A stretch of 64,000 bases of DNA from Ideonella livida. GTDB taxonomy: Bacteria > Pseudomonadota > Gammaproteobacteria > Burkholderiales > Burkholderiaceae_C. The stretch spans positions 1 through 64,000 of the forward strand of contig NZ_JAAGOH010000024.1 of the NCBI RefSeq assembly GCF_010499455.1, in the 5' to 3' direction. Each line of letters starts with the position of its first letter. Positions within the stretch are counted from its first letter, which is position 1. Both the position numbers and the translations under genes were made by a program. Shown here piece by piece: positions 44,343 through 58,823 of this stretch. The notes under the pieces were generated by a model. That model did not search any database, was not told the origin of the DNA, and was given only the letters and a program-made list of their open reading frames with translations.

Positions 44343-45407
44343 TCAGAGGACCTGCTGGGCCAGCTGGCCGGCGGCGTAGGCCGCGGCCATGTCCACCAGG
44401 GTGCGGCCCTGGATCTTGGCGGCCTGGCCTTCACAGCCGAATTCCAGGTAGCGCTGCTTGCACACGGCCTTGGCGGCTTCGCGGGCGGGCTTGAGCCACT
44501 CGCGGGCGTCGAACTTGTCGGGGTTCTCGGCCAGGAACTTGCGCACCGCACCGGTCATCGCCAGGCGGATGTCGGTGTCGATGTTGATCTTGCGCACGCC
44601 GTACTTGATGGCTTCCTGGATCTCGGCGATGGGCACGCCGTAGGTTTCCTTCATCTTGCCGCCGTACTGGTTGATGATGGCCAGCAGCTCCTGCGGCACA
44701 GAGGACGAGCCGTGCATCACCAGGTGGGTGTTGGGGATGCGGGCGTGGATCTCCTTGACGCGCGAGATGGCCAGGATGTCACCGGTGGGCGGGCGGCTGA
44801 ACTTGTAGGCGCCGTGGCTGGTGCCGATGGCGATGGCCAGGGCGTCCAGCTGGGTCTCCTGCACAAAGCGGGCGGCCTCCTCCGGATCGGTCAGCATCTG
44901 GCTGTGGTCCAGCTTGCCTTCGGCACCGATGCCGTCTTCCTCGCCGGCGTCGCCGGTTTCCAGGTTGCCCAGGCAGCCGAGTTCACCCTCGACGGTGACG
45001 CCCACCTTGTGGGCCATGGCCACCACCTGACGGGTGACGTCGACGTTGTAGGCGAAGTCGGCCGGGGTCTTGCCGTCCTCACGCAGCGAGCCGTCCATCA
45101 TCACCGAGCCGAAGCCCAGGTCGATGGCGCCGGCGCAGACCTTGGGGCTGGTGCCGTGGTCCTGGTGCATCACCAGCGGGATGTGGGGATACATCTCGGC
45201 GGCGGCCTGGATCAGGTGCTTGATGAAGGGCTCGCCGGCGTACTTGCGGGCACCGGCGCTGGCCTGCAGGATGACCGGCGCGCCGACTTCGTCGGCGGCG
45301 GCCATCACAGCCTGGACCTGCTCCAGGTTGTTGACGTTGAAGGCCGGAATGCCATAGCCGCATTCGGCGGCATGGTCCAGCAGCTGGCGCATGGAAACGA
45401 GGGGCAT
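44343..45407 (-). CDS. fba: Fructose-bisphosphate aldolase, class II (Calvin-cycle subtype)
   Basis: A 354-residue zinc-dependent aldolase that cleaves fructose 1,6-bisphosphate, and in this subtype can also act on sedoheptulose 1,7-bisphosphate. Conserved segments include [18 protein letters not shown] with the zinc/catalytic His and Asp, [28 protein letters not shown] and [15 protein letters not shown]. The start at 45407 ([12 protein letters not shown]) is preferred over an upstream ATG with an arginine-rich lead. It lies 160 bp downstream of pyruvate kinase on the same strand, a common pairing. Confidence 0.95.
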   Translation of the reverse strand: MPLVSMRQLLDHAAECGYGIPAFNVNNLEQVQAVMAAADEVGAPVILQASAGARKYAGEPFIKHLIQAAAEMYPHIPLVMHQDHGTSPKVCAGAIDLGFGSVMMDGSLREDGKTPADFAYNVDVTRQVVAMAHKVGVTVEGELGCLGNLETGDAGEEDGIGAEGKLDHSQMLTDPEEAARFVQETQLDALAIAIGTSHGAYKFSRPPTGDILAISRVKEIHARIPNTHLVMHGSSSVPQELLAIINQYGGKMKETYGVPIAEIQEAIKYGVRKINIDTDIRLAMTGAVRKFLAENPDKFDAREWLKPAREAAKAVCKQRYLEFGCEGQAAKIQGRTLVDMAAAYAAGQLAQQVL

Positions 45408-45567
45408 GGAATTTCCCGTTGGGTGAGTGAACCTGGCACGCCGCCGCAAGGCCCTGAAGCCCCCGGAAGCCGTCGGCGCTGTAACCGCACCGTAACCTCG
45501 GGAATTCTAGCGACCGCCCCTGCACCCGGGCACCCCTCAAGCGGGGACCGCCGGGCCGGTCGGGCGC

Positions 45568-46998
45568 TCAGGCCACGCGGCAGACCTTGAGCATGTTGGT
45601 GCCGCCGGGGTAGCCCATGGGCTCGCCGCAGGTGATGGCGTAGGTGTCGCCCGGCTTGAGCAGGCCGTTGTTGACCAGCAGGCGCTCGGCCTGGACCAGG
45701 GCCTGGTCGCGGTCATCGCTCATGGGCATGAGGACCGGGCGCACGTTGCGGTACAGCGCCATGCGCGCCTGCGAGCCCGCCTTGTGGGTCAGGCCGTAGA
45801 TGGGCACGCGGATGTTGTAGCGGCTCATCCACAGGGCGGTGGAGCCCGATTCGGTCAGGGCGATGATGGCCTTGCAGCCCAGGTGGTGGGCGGTGAACAG
45901 CGCACCCATGGCGATGGCTTGGTCGATGCGGCCGAAGGTCTTGTTGGTGAAGTCGGCGTCCAGGCGCACCTCATGCGCGCGCTCGGCCTCCAGGGCGATC
46001 AGGTGCATGTGCTCCACCGTCTCCACCGGGTACTTGCCGGCGGCGGTCTCGGCACTGAGCATGACAGCATCGGTGCCGTCGAGCACGGCATTGGCCACGT
46101 CGCTCACCTCGGCGCGGGTGGGCACCGGGTTGACGATCATGCTCTCCATCATCTGTGTGGCGGTGATGGCGATCTTGTCCATCTCGCGGGCCATGCGGAT
46201 CATGCGCTTTTGCAGCGCAGGCACGGCGGCGTTGCCCACCTCCACGGCCAAGTCACCGCGGGCCACCATGATGCCGTCGGAGGCCTTGAGGATGGCCTCC
46301 AGCTGCGGAATGGCCTCGGTGCGCTCGATCTTGGCGATCATGGCCGGCTTGTGGCGCCACGGCTCACCGGCCACATTGGCCAGCTGGCGGGCCATCTCCA
46401 TGTCGGTGGCGTTCTTGGGAAAGCTCACCGCCAGGTAGTCGCACTGGAAGGACATGGCGGTCTTGATGTCCTCCATGTCCTTGGCGGTCAGGGCCGGGGC
46501 GGTCAGGCCGCCGCCCTGCTTGTTGATGCCCTTGTTGTTGGACAGCTCGCCGCCAATCTTGACCAGGGTGTGGACCTGGTCGCCCTTGACGGTGTCCACG
46601 GTCAGCACGATCAGGCCATCGTTGAGCAACAGGGTGTCGCCGGGCTTCACATCGCGCGGCAGCTCCTTGTAGTCCAGGCCCACGCCCAGCTCGTCACCCA
46701 GCTCGGTGCGGCCGGCGTCCAGCACGAAGGGCTGGCCCGTCTCCAGCATGATCTTGCCCTGGGCGAACTTGCCCACGCGGATCTTGGGCCCCTGCAGGTC
46801 GGCCATCAGGGCCACGGGCTTGCCCACGCGGCGGGCGCATTCGCGCACCAGGTTGGCCCGGTCAATGTGGTCCTGGGCCTTGCCGTGGCTGAAGTTCAGC
46901 CGTACCACGTCCACGCCAGCGCGCAGCAGCCGCTCCAGGGTGTCGGCGTCGCTGGAGGCCGGTCCGAGGGTGGCAACGATCTTGGTAGCGCGGGGCAT
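45568..46998 (-). CDS. pyk: Pyruvate kinase
   Basis: A 476-residue pyruvate kinase, converting phosphoenolpyruvate and ADP to pyruvate and ATP. The N-terminus has TKIVATLGPASSDADTLERL and the ADP/PEP site VVRLNFSHGKAQDHI. MIAKIERTEAI contains the catalytic Lys, and MVARGDLAVEVGNAAVPALQ follows. The C-terminal regulatory domain (about 350-476) is complete. A strong inverted repeat (47053-47084) lies 55 bp upstream of the start and encloses a -10-like hexamer, suggesting transcriptional control. fba follows on the same strand. Confidence 0.96.
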   Translation of the reverse strand: MPRATKIVATLGPASSDADTLERLLRAGVDVVRLNFSHGKAQDHIDRANLVRECARRVGKPVALMADLQGPKIRVGKFAQGKIMLETGQPFVLDAGRTELGDELGVGLDYKELPRDVKPGDTLLLNDGLIVLTVDTVKGDQVHTLVKIGGELSNNKGINKQGGGLTAPALTAKDMEDIKTAMSFQCDYLAVSFPKNATDMEMARQLANVAGEPWRHKPAMIAKIERTEAIPQLEAILKASDGIMVARGDLAVEVGNAAVPALQKRMIRMAREMDKIAITATQMMESMIVNPVPTRAEVSDVANAVLDGTDAVMLSAETAAGKYPVETVEHMHLIALEAERAHEVRLDADFTNKTFGRIDQAIAMGALFTAHHLGCKAIIALTESGSTALWMSRYNIRVPIYGLTHKAGSQARMALYRNVRPVLMPMSDDRDQALVQAERLLVNNGLLKPGDTYAITCGEPMGYPGGTNMLKVCRVA

Positions 46999-47052
46999 GC
47001 AGGTCTCCGGTGGTGTCTTGGTGGGGTCCGGTCCTGCGCCAGATGACGCCGC

Positions 47053-47084
47053 CGGGAAAGGCCATTATCGGCAGGCCTTTCCCG
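47053..47084. promoter_or_regulatory. 11-bp inverted repeat enclosing a -10-like element upstream of pyk
   Basis: CGGGAAAGGCC (47053-47063) and GGCCTTTCCCG (47074-47084) are exact reverse complements around a 10-base loop. The loop contains GATAAT on the minus strand (47064-47069), a good -10 sequence, oriented toward pyk. No strong -35 is present. The arrangement fits a regulator-bound promoter or an RNA hairpin; it could also help terminate mmsA transcription, but there is no T-run. Confidence 0.5.
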
Positions 47085-47185
47085 TCGCGGGTTACGGGTG
47101 CATTACCGGTTGCAGCGGCAGCCCGCGGCCACCGTGCAGGCGTCACGCCCCAGACAGGAGCGCAAGGCCTGCGCCCCCGTCGGCC

Positions 47186-48709
<1,524 letters not shown>

Positions 48710-48835
48710 GGTGAAGCGCTCCGAAGGCGTGGGAAAGAGGACGACAGGGTGGCGGACCGTCTGGCGGTGCGCATCACCTTGGGCCGGCAGTCTAGGCAGC
48801 GGCCCTGGGGCTGCCTAGGGTGCGGAACTGGAATC

Positions 48836-48857
48836 ATTGTTCACGCTGACGAACAAT
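48836..48857. promoter_or_regulatory. LysR-type operator between mmsA and the divergent LysR gene
   Basis: ATTGTTC (48836-48842) and GAACAAT (48851-48857) are perfect reverse complements with an 8-base spacer. They start 127 bp upstream of mmsA and end 31 bp before the LysR start codon, as expected for autoregulation plus activation of the divergent gene. Confidence 0.55.
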
Positions 48858-48888
48858 CCAGCTCAATATCGTCCATGATGTCGACCCC

Positions 48889-49827
48889 ATGCAAGACCCC
48901 ACCGACCACCGCGCCACGCCGCTGTGGGCCCATGTCCACGCCCTCACCGTGCTGGCCGACACCGGCAGCTTCACCGCCGCAGCCCAGCGCCTGGCCTGCT
49001 CCAAGGCGGCGATGAGCCAGCGGGTGGCCGAGCTGGAACGCGCCGCCGGCGTGCCCCTGGTGCAGCGCACCACCCGCAGCGTGCGGCTGACCGAGGCCGG
49101 CCTGCAGCTGGTGGAGCGCAGCCGGGCCGCCTTCGAGACCATTGACGACGCCCTGGCCGGGGTGCGCAACCTGGCCGCCGCCCCCCGCGGCCTGGTGCGC
49201 CTGACCGCGCCGGTGGCGCTGGCCCGCCAACAACTGCTGCCGCGCCTGCCCGACTTCCTGCGCCAGCACCCTCAGGTGCGGCTGGAGCTGGACCTCTCGG
49301 ACCGCCTGGTCTCGCTGGCCAAGGAAGGCTTTGACCTGGCACTGCGCCACACCAGCCACCCGCCGGACACCCACGTAGGCGTGCCGCTGTGCGACACCCG
49401 CTCCTGGGTGGTGGCCAGTCCCGGCTACCTGGCGCGCCAGGGCTTGCCGCGTCGCCCGGAAGACCTGAGCACCCTGGATTGCCTGTTCTATCCCCGGCCC
49501 GGCGAGCAGGCGCTGTGGAGCTTCGAGCCCGCCACCGGCGGCGCCCGCCTGAGCGTGCCGGTGCACGGCCCTTTTGCGGCCAACAACAGCGAGGCACTGC
49601 GCGAGATGGCCCTGGCCGGTCTGGGTCTGGCCCTGCTGCCCGATTTCAGCCTGCAGCCCTGGCTGGGCCGGGGCGAGCTGGTGGCGGTGTTGCCGGACTG
49701 GCGCTCGGTGGGCACCTTCGGCACCCAGCTGTGGGTGCTGCGGCCGCACACCAGCCAGGTGCCGCTGGCTGTGCAGGCCCTGACCGCCTGGCTGCGGCGG
49801 CAGTTCAGCGCCGGCTTTGGCACCTGA
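48889..49827 (+). CDS. LysR-family transcriptional regulator
   Basis: A 312-residue LysR regulator. The HTH is at about residues 12-70 (ALTVLADTGSFTAAAQRL, CSKAAMSQRVAELERAAG), and the effector domain runs from about 95 to 305 (PRGLVRLTAPVALARQQLLP opens it). It belongs to the large group common in beta- and gammaproteobacteria that regulate adjacent divergent genes. The mmsA gene lies on the other side of a 179-bp gap containing an inverted repeat. The inducer is probably related to a semialdehyde or branched-chain intermediate; this is inference. Confidence 0.92.
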   Translation: MQDPTDHRATPLWAHVHALTVLADTGSFTAAAQRLACSKAAMSQRVAELERAAGVPLVQRTTRSVRLTEAGLQLVERSRAAFETIDDALAGVRNLAAAPRGLVRLTAPVALARQQLLPRLPDFLRQHPQVRLELDLSDRLVSLAKEGFDLALRHTSHPPDTHVGVPLCDTRSWVVASPGYLARQGLPRRPEDLSTLDCLFYPRPGEQALWSFEPATGGARLSVPVHGPFAANNSEALREMALAGLGLALLPDFSLQPWLGRGELVAVLPDWRSVGTFGTQLWVLRPHTSQVPLAVQALTAWLRRQFSAGFGT

Positions 49828-49862
49828 CACCGCAGCCGGACGAGGACCGCAGCGCGGCGCAC

Positions 49863-49900
49863 AAAAAAAAACCGACCCGGCCCTTGCGGGCCTGATCGGG
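49863..49900 (-). terminator. Rho-independent terminator on the minus strand
   Basis: On the minus strand GGCCC-GCAA-GGGCC (49892-49879) forms a tight hairpin, extendable by an outer CCGA/TCGG pairing, and is followed by nine consecutive T residues (49871-49863). No minus-strand protein-coding gene ends here, so it most likely ends a non-coding RNA. Read on the plus strand it lacks a T-run, so it would not serve the LysR gene well. Confidence 0.7.
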
Positions 49901-50019
49901 AGAAGTCCTCCAGGAGGACGTCGTTGGGCCGGTGGGTGCCGCACCACAAGACCAAGAGGCGCCGCCACGGCACCGTGCCGCTGCGTTTTCACTCTCTTGG
50001 TGCATAACCAGCACCCTTG
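49863..50019 (-). ncRNA. Candidate structured small RNA
   Basis: This 332-bp gap between the LysR gene and the UPF0149 gene holds no convincing protein gene. On the minus strand it carries a -10-like TATAGT (50026-50031) with only a weak -35. A 7-bp stem follows (GGTGCCG, 49974-49968, with CGGCACC, 49941-49935), then a second hairpin (GTCCTCC/GGAGGAC, 49919-49905), then the terminator at 49863-49900. Together these outline a transcript of about 155 nt with three hairpins. A 72-codon open frame (50023-49805) crosses it but runs through the terminator and has biased, unlikely composition. I recognise no known RNA family (not 4.5S RNA or tmRNA). Confidence 0.45.
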
Positions 50020-50159
50020 TCAAGCACTATACGCCCAAAGGTACACGCCGTAACTCAGCAGAATTGGGGATAAACCACCATTCACTGGCGCTTTTCCCCT
50101 GATTCAAACCAGGACGCCCGCGTCGCGCCCTGCGGGCCTGCGGGGCGCACAATGCGGCC

Positions 50160-51050
50160 ATGTCTGCCCCTGCATCCCCCCTGCCCGAGGACTGGTCGGC
50201 CCGCGATCTGGCTGAACTGGACCGCCTGTTGGCCGCCGTGCCGGCGCCGCTCGAATCCCTGGACCCCAGCCTGCTCGACGGCTACCTCTGCGGCGTGCTG
50301 CTGCAGCCCCACACGGTGCCCGAGGCCATGTGGCTGGCCCATGTGATCGACACCGAGGGCCGCCCGCTGCCGGCGGGCTTTGCGCTGGAGCCCCTGCGCC
50401 AGCAGGTCCGCCGCCGGTACGCCCAGTTGGATGCGGCCATCGCCACGCGCCAGTGGTTTGACCCCTGGATCTTCCAGGACAGCGAGGAGGTGGACGACGA
50501 CGACGCCCTGGCCCTGGTGCTGCCCTGGTGCGCCGGCTTTGCCATGGCGCTGGACCTGTTCCCCACACTGATGGACGAGGCCGAGGATGAGGCGCTGGAG
50601 GGCCTGGCGCTCATCTACCGCGCCTTTGACCCGGACGACCTGGAGGACGCCGACGACCTGCTGGCGGTGATCCAGGAGGTGGGCGAGCCGGACTCCGCGG
50701 AAGAGGCGGTGGAAGACCTGGTGACGGCGGTGATGCTGTTGGCCGATCAGACGCGCCCCGCGGTCCAGCCGGTCCGTCCGGCCGCCCGGCCGGCCGTCGC
50801 CCCACCCGCCCCGGCACGGCGGGCGGCGGCACCGGCACCGGTCCCGCGGCGACCTGCGCCGGCCGCACCGGCGGGCCGCCCGGGCGCGCGCCCTTCGTCT
50901 GGCGGCCCGGCCCGCGGTCCAGCCCGCGGACAAGGCGGTGCCGCCCCCCGAGCGGCCGGGGGCGGCACCGGACGCTCAGGGGGCTCAGGGGGCTCTGGTG
51001 GCCCACGCCCCGCAGGCCCCGCCCGCAAGGGGGGCAAGGCCAAACCGTGA
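50160..51050 (+). CDS. UPF0149/YecA-family protein
   Basis: A 296-residue protein with an N-terminal UPF0149 (YgfB/YecA) domain (about residues 10-195). It shows the typical LDPSLLDGYLCGVLLQP opening, WFDPWIF and the long acidic helices around LVLPWCAGFAMALDLFP. The remaining 100 residues are a disordered Ala/Pro/Arg/Gly-rich basic tail ending GPARKGGKAKP. Many YecA proteins end instead in an SEC-C zinc motif, which is absent here. The tail could bind nucleic acid. The molecular function of the family is poorly defined. Confidence 0.85.
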   Translation: MSAPASPLPEDWSARDLAELDRLLAAVPAPLESLDPSLLDGYLCGVLLQPHTVPEAMWLAHVIDTEGRPLPAGFALEPLRQQVRRRYAQLDAAIATRQWFDPWIFQDSEEVDDDDALALVLPWCAGFAMALDLFPTLMDEAEDEALEGLALIYRAFDPDDLEDADDLLAVIQEVGEPDSAEEAVEDLVTAVMLLADQTRPAVQPVRPAARPAVAPPAPARRAAAPAPVPRRPAPAAPAGRPGARPSSGGPARGPARGQGGAAPRAAGGGTGRSGGSGGSGGPRPAGPARKGGKAKP

Positions 51051-51187
51051 AGATCTGCAGCGGCGGCATCACCAACCGGACTGTCGGGCTGGCCGCCGCT
51101 GCGTCAATGTGACATGCTGTCACGGTTGACCTGAATTTGACCCGGCCTGCTTGGCCTGTTCGGCAAGCGAGTCCGCCGTCCGGACCC

Positions 51188-55754
<4,567 letters not shown>

Positions 55755-55762
<8 letters not shown>

Positions 55763-56393
55763 CGCCACCGACATGCCCGCCGGCCAGGGCCTGTCCAGCT
55801 GGTACCTGCTGGACGCGGACGACCGCCTCCTCGACGTCTCGCCCGACTGGGATGCCGCCGCCATGGCGGCGGGGGGCAAGCCCCTGCTGCGTGCCGCGGT
55901 GGTGGGCCAGCCGCTGCGGCGTTTTGTGAGCGGCGACGCCACCCGCCTGTTCCTGGAAGCCCTGCTGACCGCGGCACGCCTGACCGGACAGCCCCGCAGC
56001 CGGCCCTACCGCTGCGATGCGCCGGACAGGGTGCGTGAGCTGCGCATGACGGTGGAGCCGCTGCCAGGCGGCGTGGTGCGGGTGCGCCACGAGCTGCTGG
56101 CCTCCCGCCAGCGCCCAGCCCTGCCACAGGTCATCACCCGGGCGGCCACCGGCCGCTGGTGGCGTTGCAGCCAGTGCCTGTCCTTGTGGCCCCGGCAGGG
56201 CCAGGTGGGCGGCTTGCCACCGGCCGCTGCAGACCGTCAGGCACGCTGGCTGCCAGCGCCAGCCATCTGGTCGGGCGCCACCACGCCGGGCACCCGGCTG
56301 GTGGCCGACGCGGTGTGCCCGGCCTGCCGCCGGATGGCACCGGGCTCGGCCGACCTGGCACCGCAAGCCGAGAACCTGAACCCCGTGGACTGA
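55755..56393 (+). CDS. PAS-like protein with C-terminal Cys-rich (zinc-ribbon-like) region
   Basis: I do not recognise a named family. The 212-residue protein has an N-terminal PAS-like region (about 12-115, [19 protein letters not shown] through [17 protein letters not shown]). A C-terminal half contains CSQC (about 137-140) and CPAC (about 194-197), which could form one zinc site. It overlaps the end of the CheB-CheR-GGDEF-EAL gene by 8 bases in a different frame, so the two are translationally coupled. It is probably an accessory sensor or regulator of that protein. No catalytic output domain is visible. Confidence 0.75.
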
Positions 56394-56416
56394 GCCGCCC
56401 GGGGTCGCCAGTGGCC

Positions 56417-57730
56417 TCAGGCGGCCACCGCCACCTGCAGGCGCGGATCGCGGGCCACCGGACCGCAGAAATTGAAGGCCAACTCCGGCTGGCGGCCACT
56501 CATCAGCTCGGCCAAAGCCTTGCCCGAACCTGCGCCGTGGGTCCAGCCCAGGGTGCCATGTCCGGCGTTCAGCCACAGGCGGCCCAGCCGGGCGGCGCGG
56601 CCGATGTAGGGAATGTTGGTCGGGGTGCTCGGGCGCAGGCCGGCCCAGAAGTTCGGCTCGCTGGTGTCGGCCACCCCCGGGAACAGCTCCTCGTAGCGGC
56701 GTACCAGGGCGGCGCAGCGCACCTTGGCGGTGGCATTGTCCAAGCCGGTGTCATAGCCCGCCATCTCAGCCGTGCCGGCGATGCGAATGGTGTCGCCCAG
56801 ACGGGAAATGGCGATCTTGCGCGTGTCGTCCAGCAAGCTGACCACGCTGGCGTCCTGGGGACGCTTCAGACGCAGGGTGGCCGAGTAGCCCTTGGCCGGG
56901 TAGATGTCCAGGCCGATGCCCAGGGGCCGCAGCAGCGGGGCGGTGAAGGAGCCCATGGCCACCACCGTCTGGTCGCCCAGCAGGGTGCGGCTTTCGCCGG
57001 TGCGGACGTTGCGCAGACGGGCCCCCAGCACCTCGCCACCGGCGGCCATCAGGCCCTTGACCTCATGCTCCCACAGGAAGGTGGCGCCGCGCTCGGCACA
57101 CAGCCGGGCCAGCTTCTGGGTGAAGACGAGCGCGTCACCCGACTCGTCGCTGGGGGTGAAGGTGCCACCGTGGATGCGGTCACCAAAGGCGGCCAGGGCC
57201 GGCTCGACCTGCAGCACCTGCTCGCGGTTGAGCACGCGGCGGTCCACACCGTACTGGCGCATCAGTTCGGCCGCGGCCGCGCCGCTCTCGTAGTCGGCGG
57301 CGGTGGAGAAGAAGTGCAGGATGCCGCGCTCCAGCCGGTCGTAGGTGATGCCGGTGCGCGAGACCATGTCCTTGAGCGTGGCGTGGCTGTAGGCGCCCAG
57401 GGCCACCAGCTGGCGCACGTTGCGGGCAAAGGCCGCATCGGTGCACTGGGTCAGGAACTTCAGGCCCCAGCGCCACTGGTTCGGGTCCAGGCGGGGACGA
57501 AACAGCAAGGGAGAGTCGTCCTGCATCATCCACTTGAGGACCTTCAGCGGCGCGTCCTTGTTGGCCCAGGGCTCGCAGAAGCTCACCGAAATCTGGGCGC
57601 CGTTGGCGAAGCTGGTCTCCAGGGCCGCGTCGGGCTGGCGGTCCACCACGGTGACTTGATGGCCCAGCTCCAGCAGGTGCCAGGCGGTGGAGATGCCGAT
57701 GATGCCGGCGCCCAGGACGACGATGTGCAT
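56417..57730 (-). CDS. dadA: D-amino acid dehydrogenase small subunit
   Basis: A 437-residue FAD-dependent D-amino acid dehydrogenase that oxidises D-amino acids (mainly D-alanine) to the keto acid and passes electrons to the respiratory chain. The dinucleotide motif is IVVLGAGIIGISTAWHLLE at the very N-terminus, and the C-terminal FAD segment LWLNAGHGTLGWTHGAGSG is diagnostic of DadA. The ATG at 57730 places the Rossmann motif correctly; an upstream ATG at 57772 would add 14 residues. It is not next to an alanine racemase gene here. The upstream 332 bp are partly AT-rich, with repeats described separately. Confidence 0.94.
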   Translation of the reverse strand: MHIVVLGAGIIGISTAWHLLELGHQVTVVDRQPDAALETSFANGAQISVSFCEPWANKDAPLKVLKWMMQDDSPLLFRPRLDPNQWRWGLKFLTQCTDAAFARNVRQLVALGAYSHATLKDMVSRTGITYDRLERGILHFFSTAADYESGAAAAELMRQYGVDRRVLNREQVLQVEPALAAFGDRIHGGTFTPSDESGDALVFTQKLARLCAERGATFLWEHEVKGLMAAGGEVLGARLRNVRTGESRTLLGDQTVVAMGSFTAPLLRPLGIGLDIYPAKGYSATLRLKRPQDASVVSLLDDTRKIAISRLGDTIRIAGTAEMAGYDTGLDNATAKVRCAALVRRYEELFPGVADTSEPNFWAGLRPSTPTNIPYIGRAARLGRLWLNAGHGTLGWTHGAGSGKALAELMSGRQPELAFNFCGPVARDPRLQVAVAA

Positions 57731-58062
57731 GCTGATTCCCTTGTGCTGCAGACCGCAGTCCACCCCGAGCACCGGGCCTCACTGCGCTGGCGTCATTGTC
57801 GGCAGGCGCCCCGGGCGCATGAACATCAGTAAATTCATTTCAGGTTTCATCAGTTTTGCTAATGAAGCTGCGGGCCGCGGAGCCCGTGCCGCGGCGCTGC
57901 CGGGCCCGCCGCCCGCCACCAGGCGTGACAGCCCGCACACCTGGGGGATTGCCCGCGCTTGGGGCTGCTTCTCGGGGCTTATCGACGGCGCCGGATGACC
58001 GACAACCAGGGTTCCAGGCGCCGCCTCGCGCGGCCCGGCATCACCCGCCAGGAGACCCGATC
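57731..58062. other. 332-bp intergenic region upstream of dadA
   Basis: The central part (57818-57872) is strikingly AT-rich for this genome and contains the direct repeat listed separately; it is the probable dadA control region. The rest, toward the small gene at 58063, is GC-rich and I see no further gene in it. Confidence 0.5.
57824..57854. promoter_or_regulatory. CATCAGT direct repeats upstream of dadA
   Basis: CATCAGT occurs at 57824-57830 and again at 57848-57854, 24 bases apart, inside the AT-rich patch about 95-125 bp upstream of dadA. dadA genes are commonly controlled by Lrp/AsnC-type proteins that bind phased AT-rich sites; this assignment is tentative. Confidence 0.3.
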
Positions 58063-58296
58063 ATGTCCACGCCCCACTCCCGCTCCGGCTTGTTCCAGCG
58101 CTGGCGCCAGGCGCACGCGGCCCGCGACCGACCCGGCCAGGATCCGGCGGACATGGGGACGGTGATGGGTTTGGAGTTTTCGCTGGACCAGGCGCCGGCA
58201 CCGGCCGGTCCGCAGCAAGTTCCGGCCACCGGGGGAAGCCCGGGCGGGCGGACGCGGCGCTGGTGGCCGCAGTGGCGTCCCCAGGGACGCGGGTGA
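58063..58296 (+). CDS. Small hypothetical protein
   Basis: A 77-residue open frame preceded by a strong ribosome-binding site (CCAGGAGACCCGATC, ending directly at the ATG). The N-terminal part is a basic amphipathic segment (LFQRWRQAHAARDRP), followed by DPADMGTVMGLEFSLDQA, then a disordered Pro/Gly/Arg tail. I recognise no domain, but the ribosome-binding site and non-repetitive first half support a real gene. It converges with the universal stress protein gene, ending 37 bp from its stop codon. Confidence 0.5.
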   Translation: MSTPHSRSGLFQRWRQAHAARDRPGQDPADMGTVMGLEFSLDQAPAPAGPQQVPATGGSPGGRTRRWWPQWRPQGRG

Positions 58297-58333
58297 GGCC
58301 GGTGGTGGCCGCGGCCACCACCGCAAGGTCCGC

Positions 58334-58756
58334 TCAGCGGACCAGCAGCACCGGGGTCTTGCAGTGGGCCAGTACCTTGGTGGCCACCGAGCCCATGACC
58401 AGGTTGCCCAGGGCGCTGTGCCCATGCGAGCCCAGCACCAACAGGTCGAACTCGCCCTTCTCGGCCACGCCGGCGATCACGTCGGCCGGGCCACCGGACT
58501 TGAAGACGAACTCGGCGTTGAGCTTCTGCTTGGTGAAGAAGGTGCGGATGGGCTTGAACACCTTTTCGGCCTCCTCCTCGTAGTGGGACTTGAGCAGCGC
58601 CTTGTCCAGAGCGGCGGCGGCCCGCGGCGGCACCGCGGCCACGGCGTGGACCACGGTGTAGGCGTGCTGGGCACCGAGCCACTCGTCATGGGCAGCCAGG
58701 TAGGCCAGCATGCGCTTGGTGTAGGCGCTGCCATCGACGGCGACGAGGATCTTCAT
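58334..58756 (-). CDS. Universal stress protein (UspA family)
   Basis: A 140-residue single Usp domain. It starts MKILVAVDGSAYTKRML. The ATP-binding consensus G-x2-G-x9-G-S/T appears as GSHGHSALGNLVMGSVATKV (about 108-127), followed by the C-terminal strand CKTPVLLVR. ATP-binding members of this family act in stress survival and are usually dimeric and cytosolic. The start follows AAGGAGACCCG. It is transcribed alone. Confidence 0.93.
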   Translation of the reverse strand: MKILVAVDGSAYTKRMLAYLAAHDEWLGAQHAYTVVHAVAAVPPRAAAALDKALLKSHYEEEAEKVFKPIRTFFTKQKLNAEFVFKSGGPADVIAGVAEKGEFDLLVLGSHGHSALGNLVMGSVATKVLAHCKTPVLLVR

Positions 58757-58823
58757 CGGGTCTCCTTCAATAGGACGTTCGGAAACAGGGTTGGGGCTTT
58801 GGGTTCAGTGTAGGCCCGCCACT

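Noticed and set aside
49805-50023. 72-codon minus-strand frame across the candidate small RNA
   Set aside because: It reads through a strong intrinsic terminator, lacks a ribosome-binding site and has no domain-like composition.
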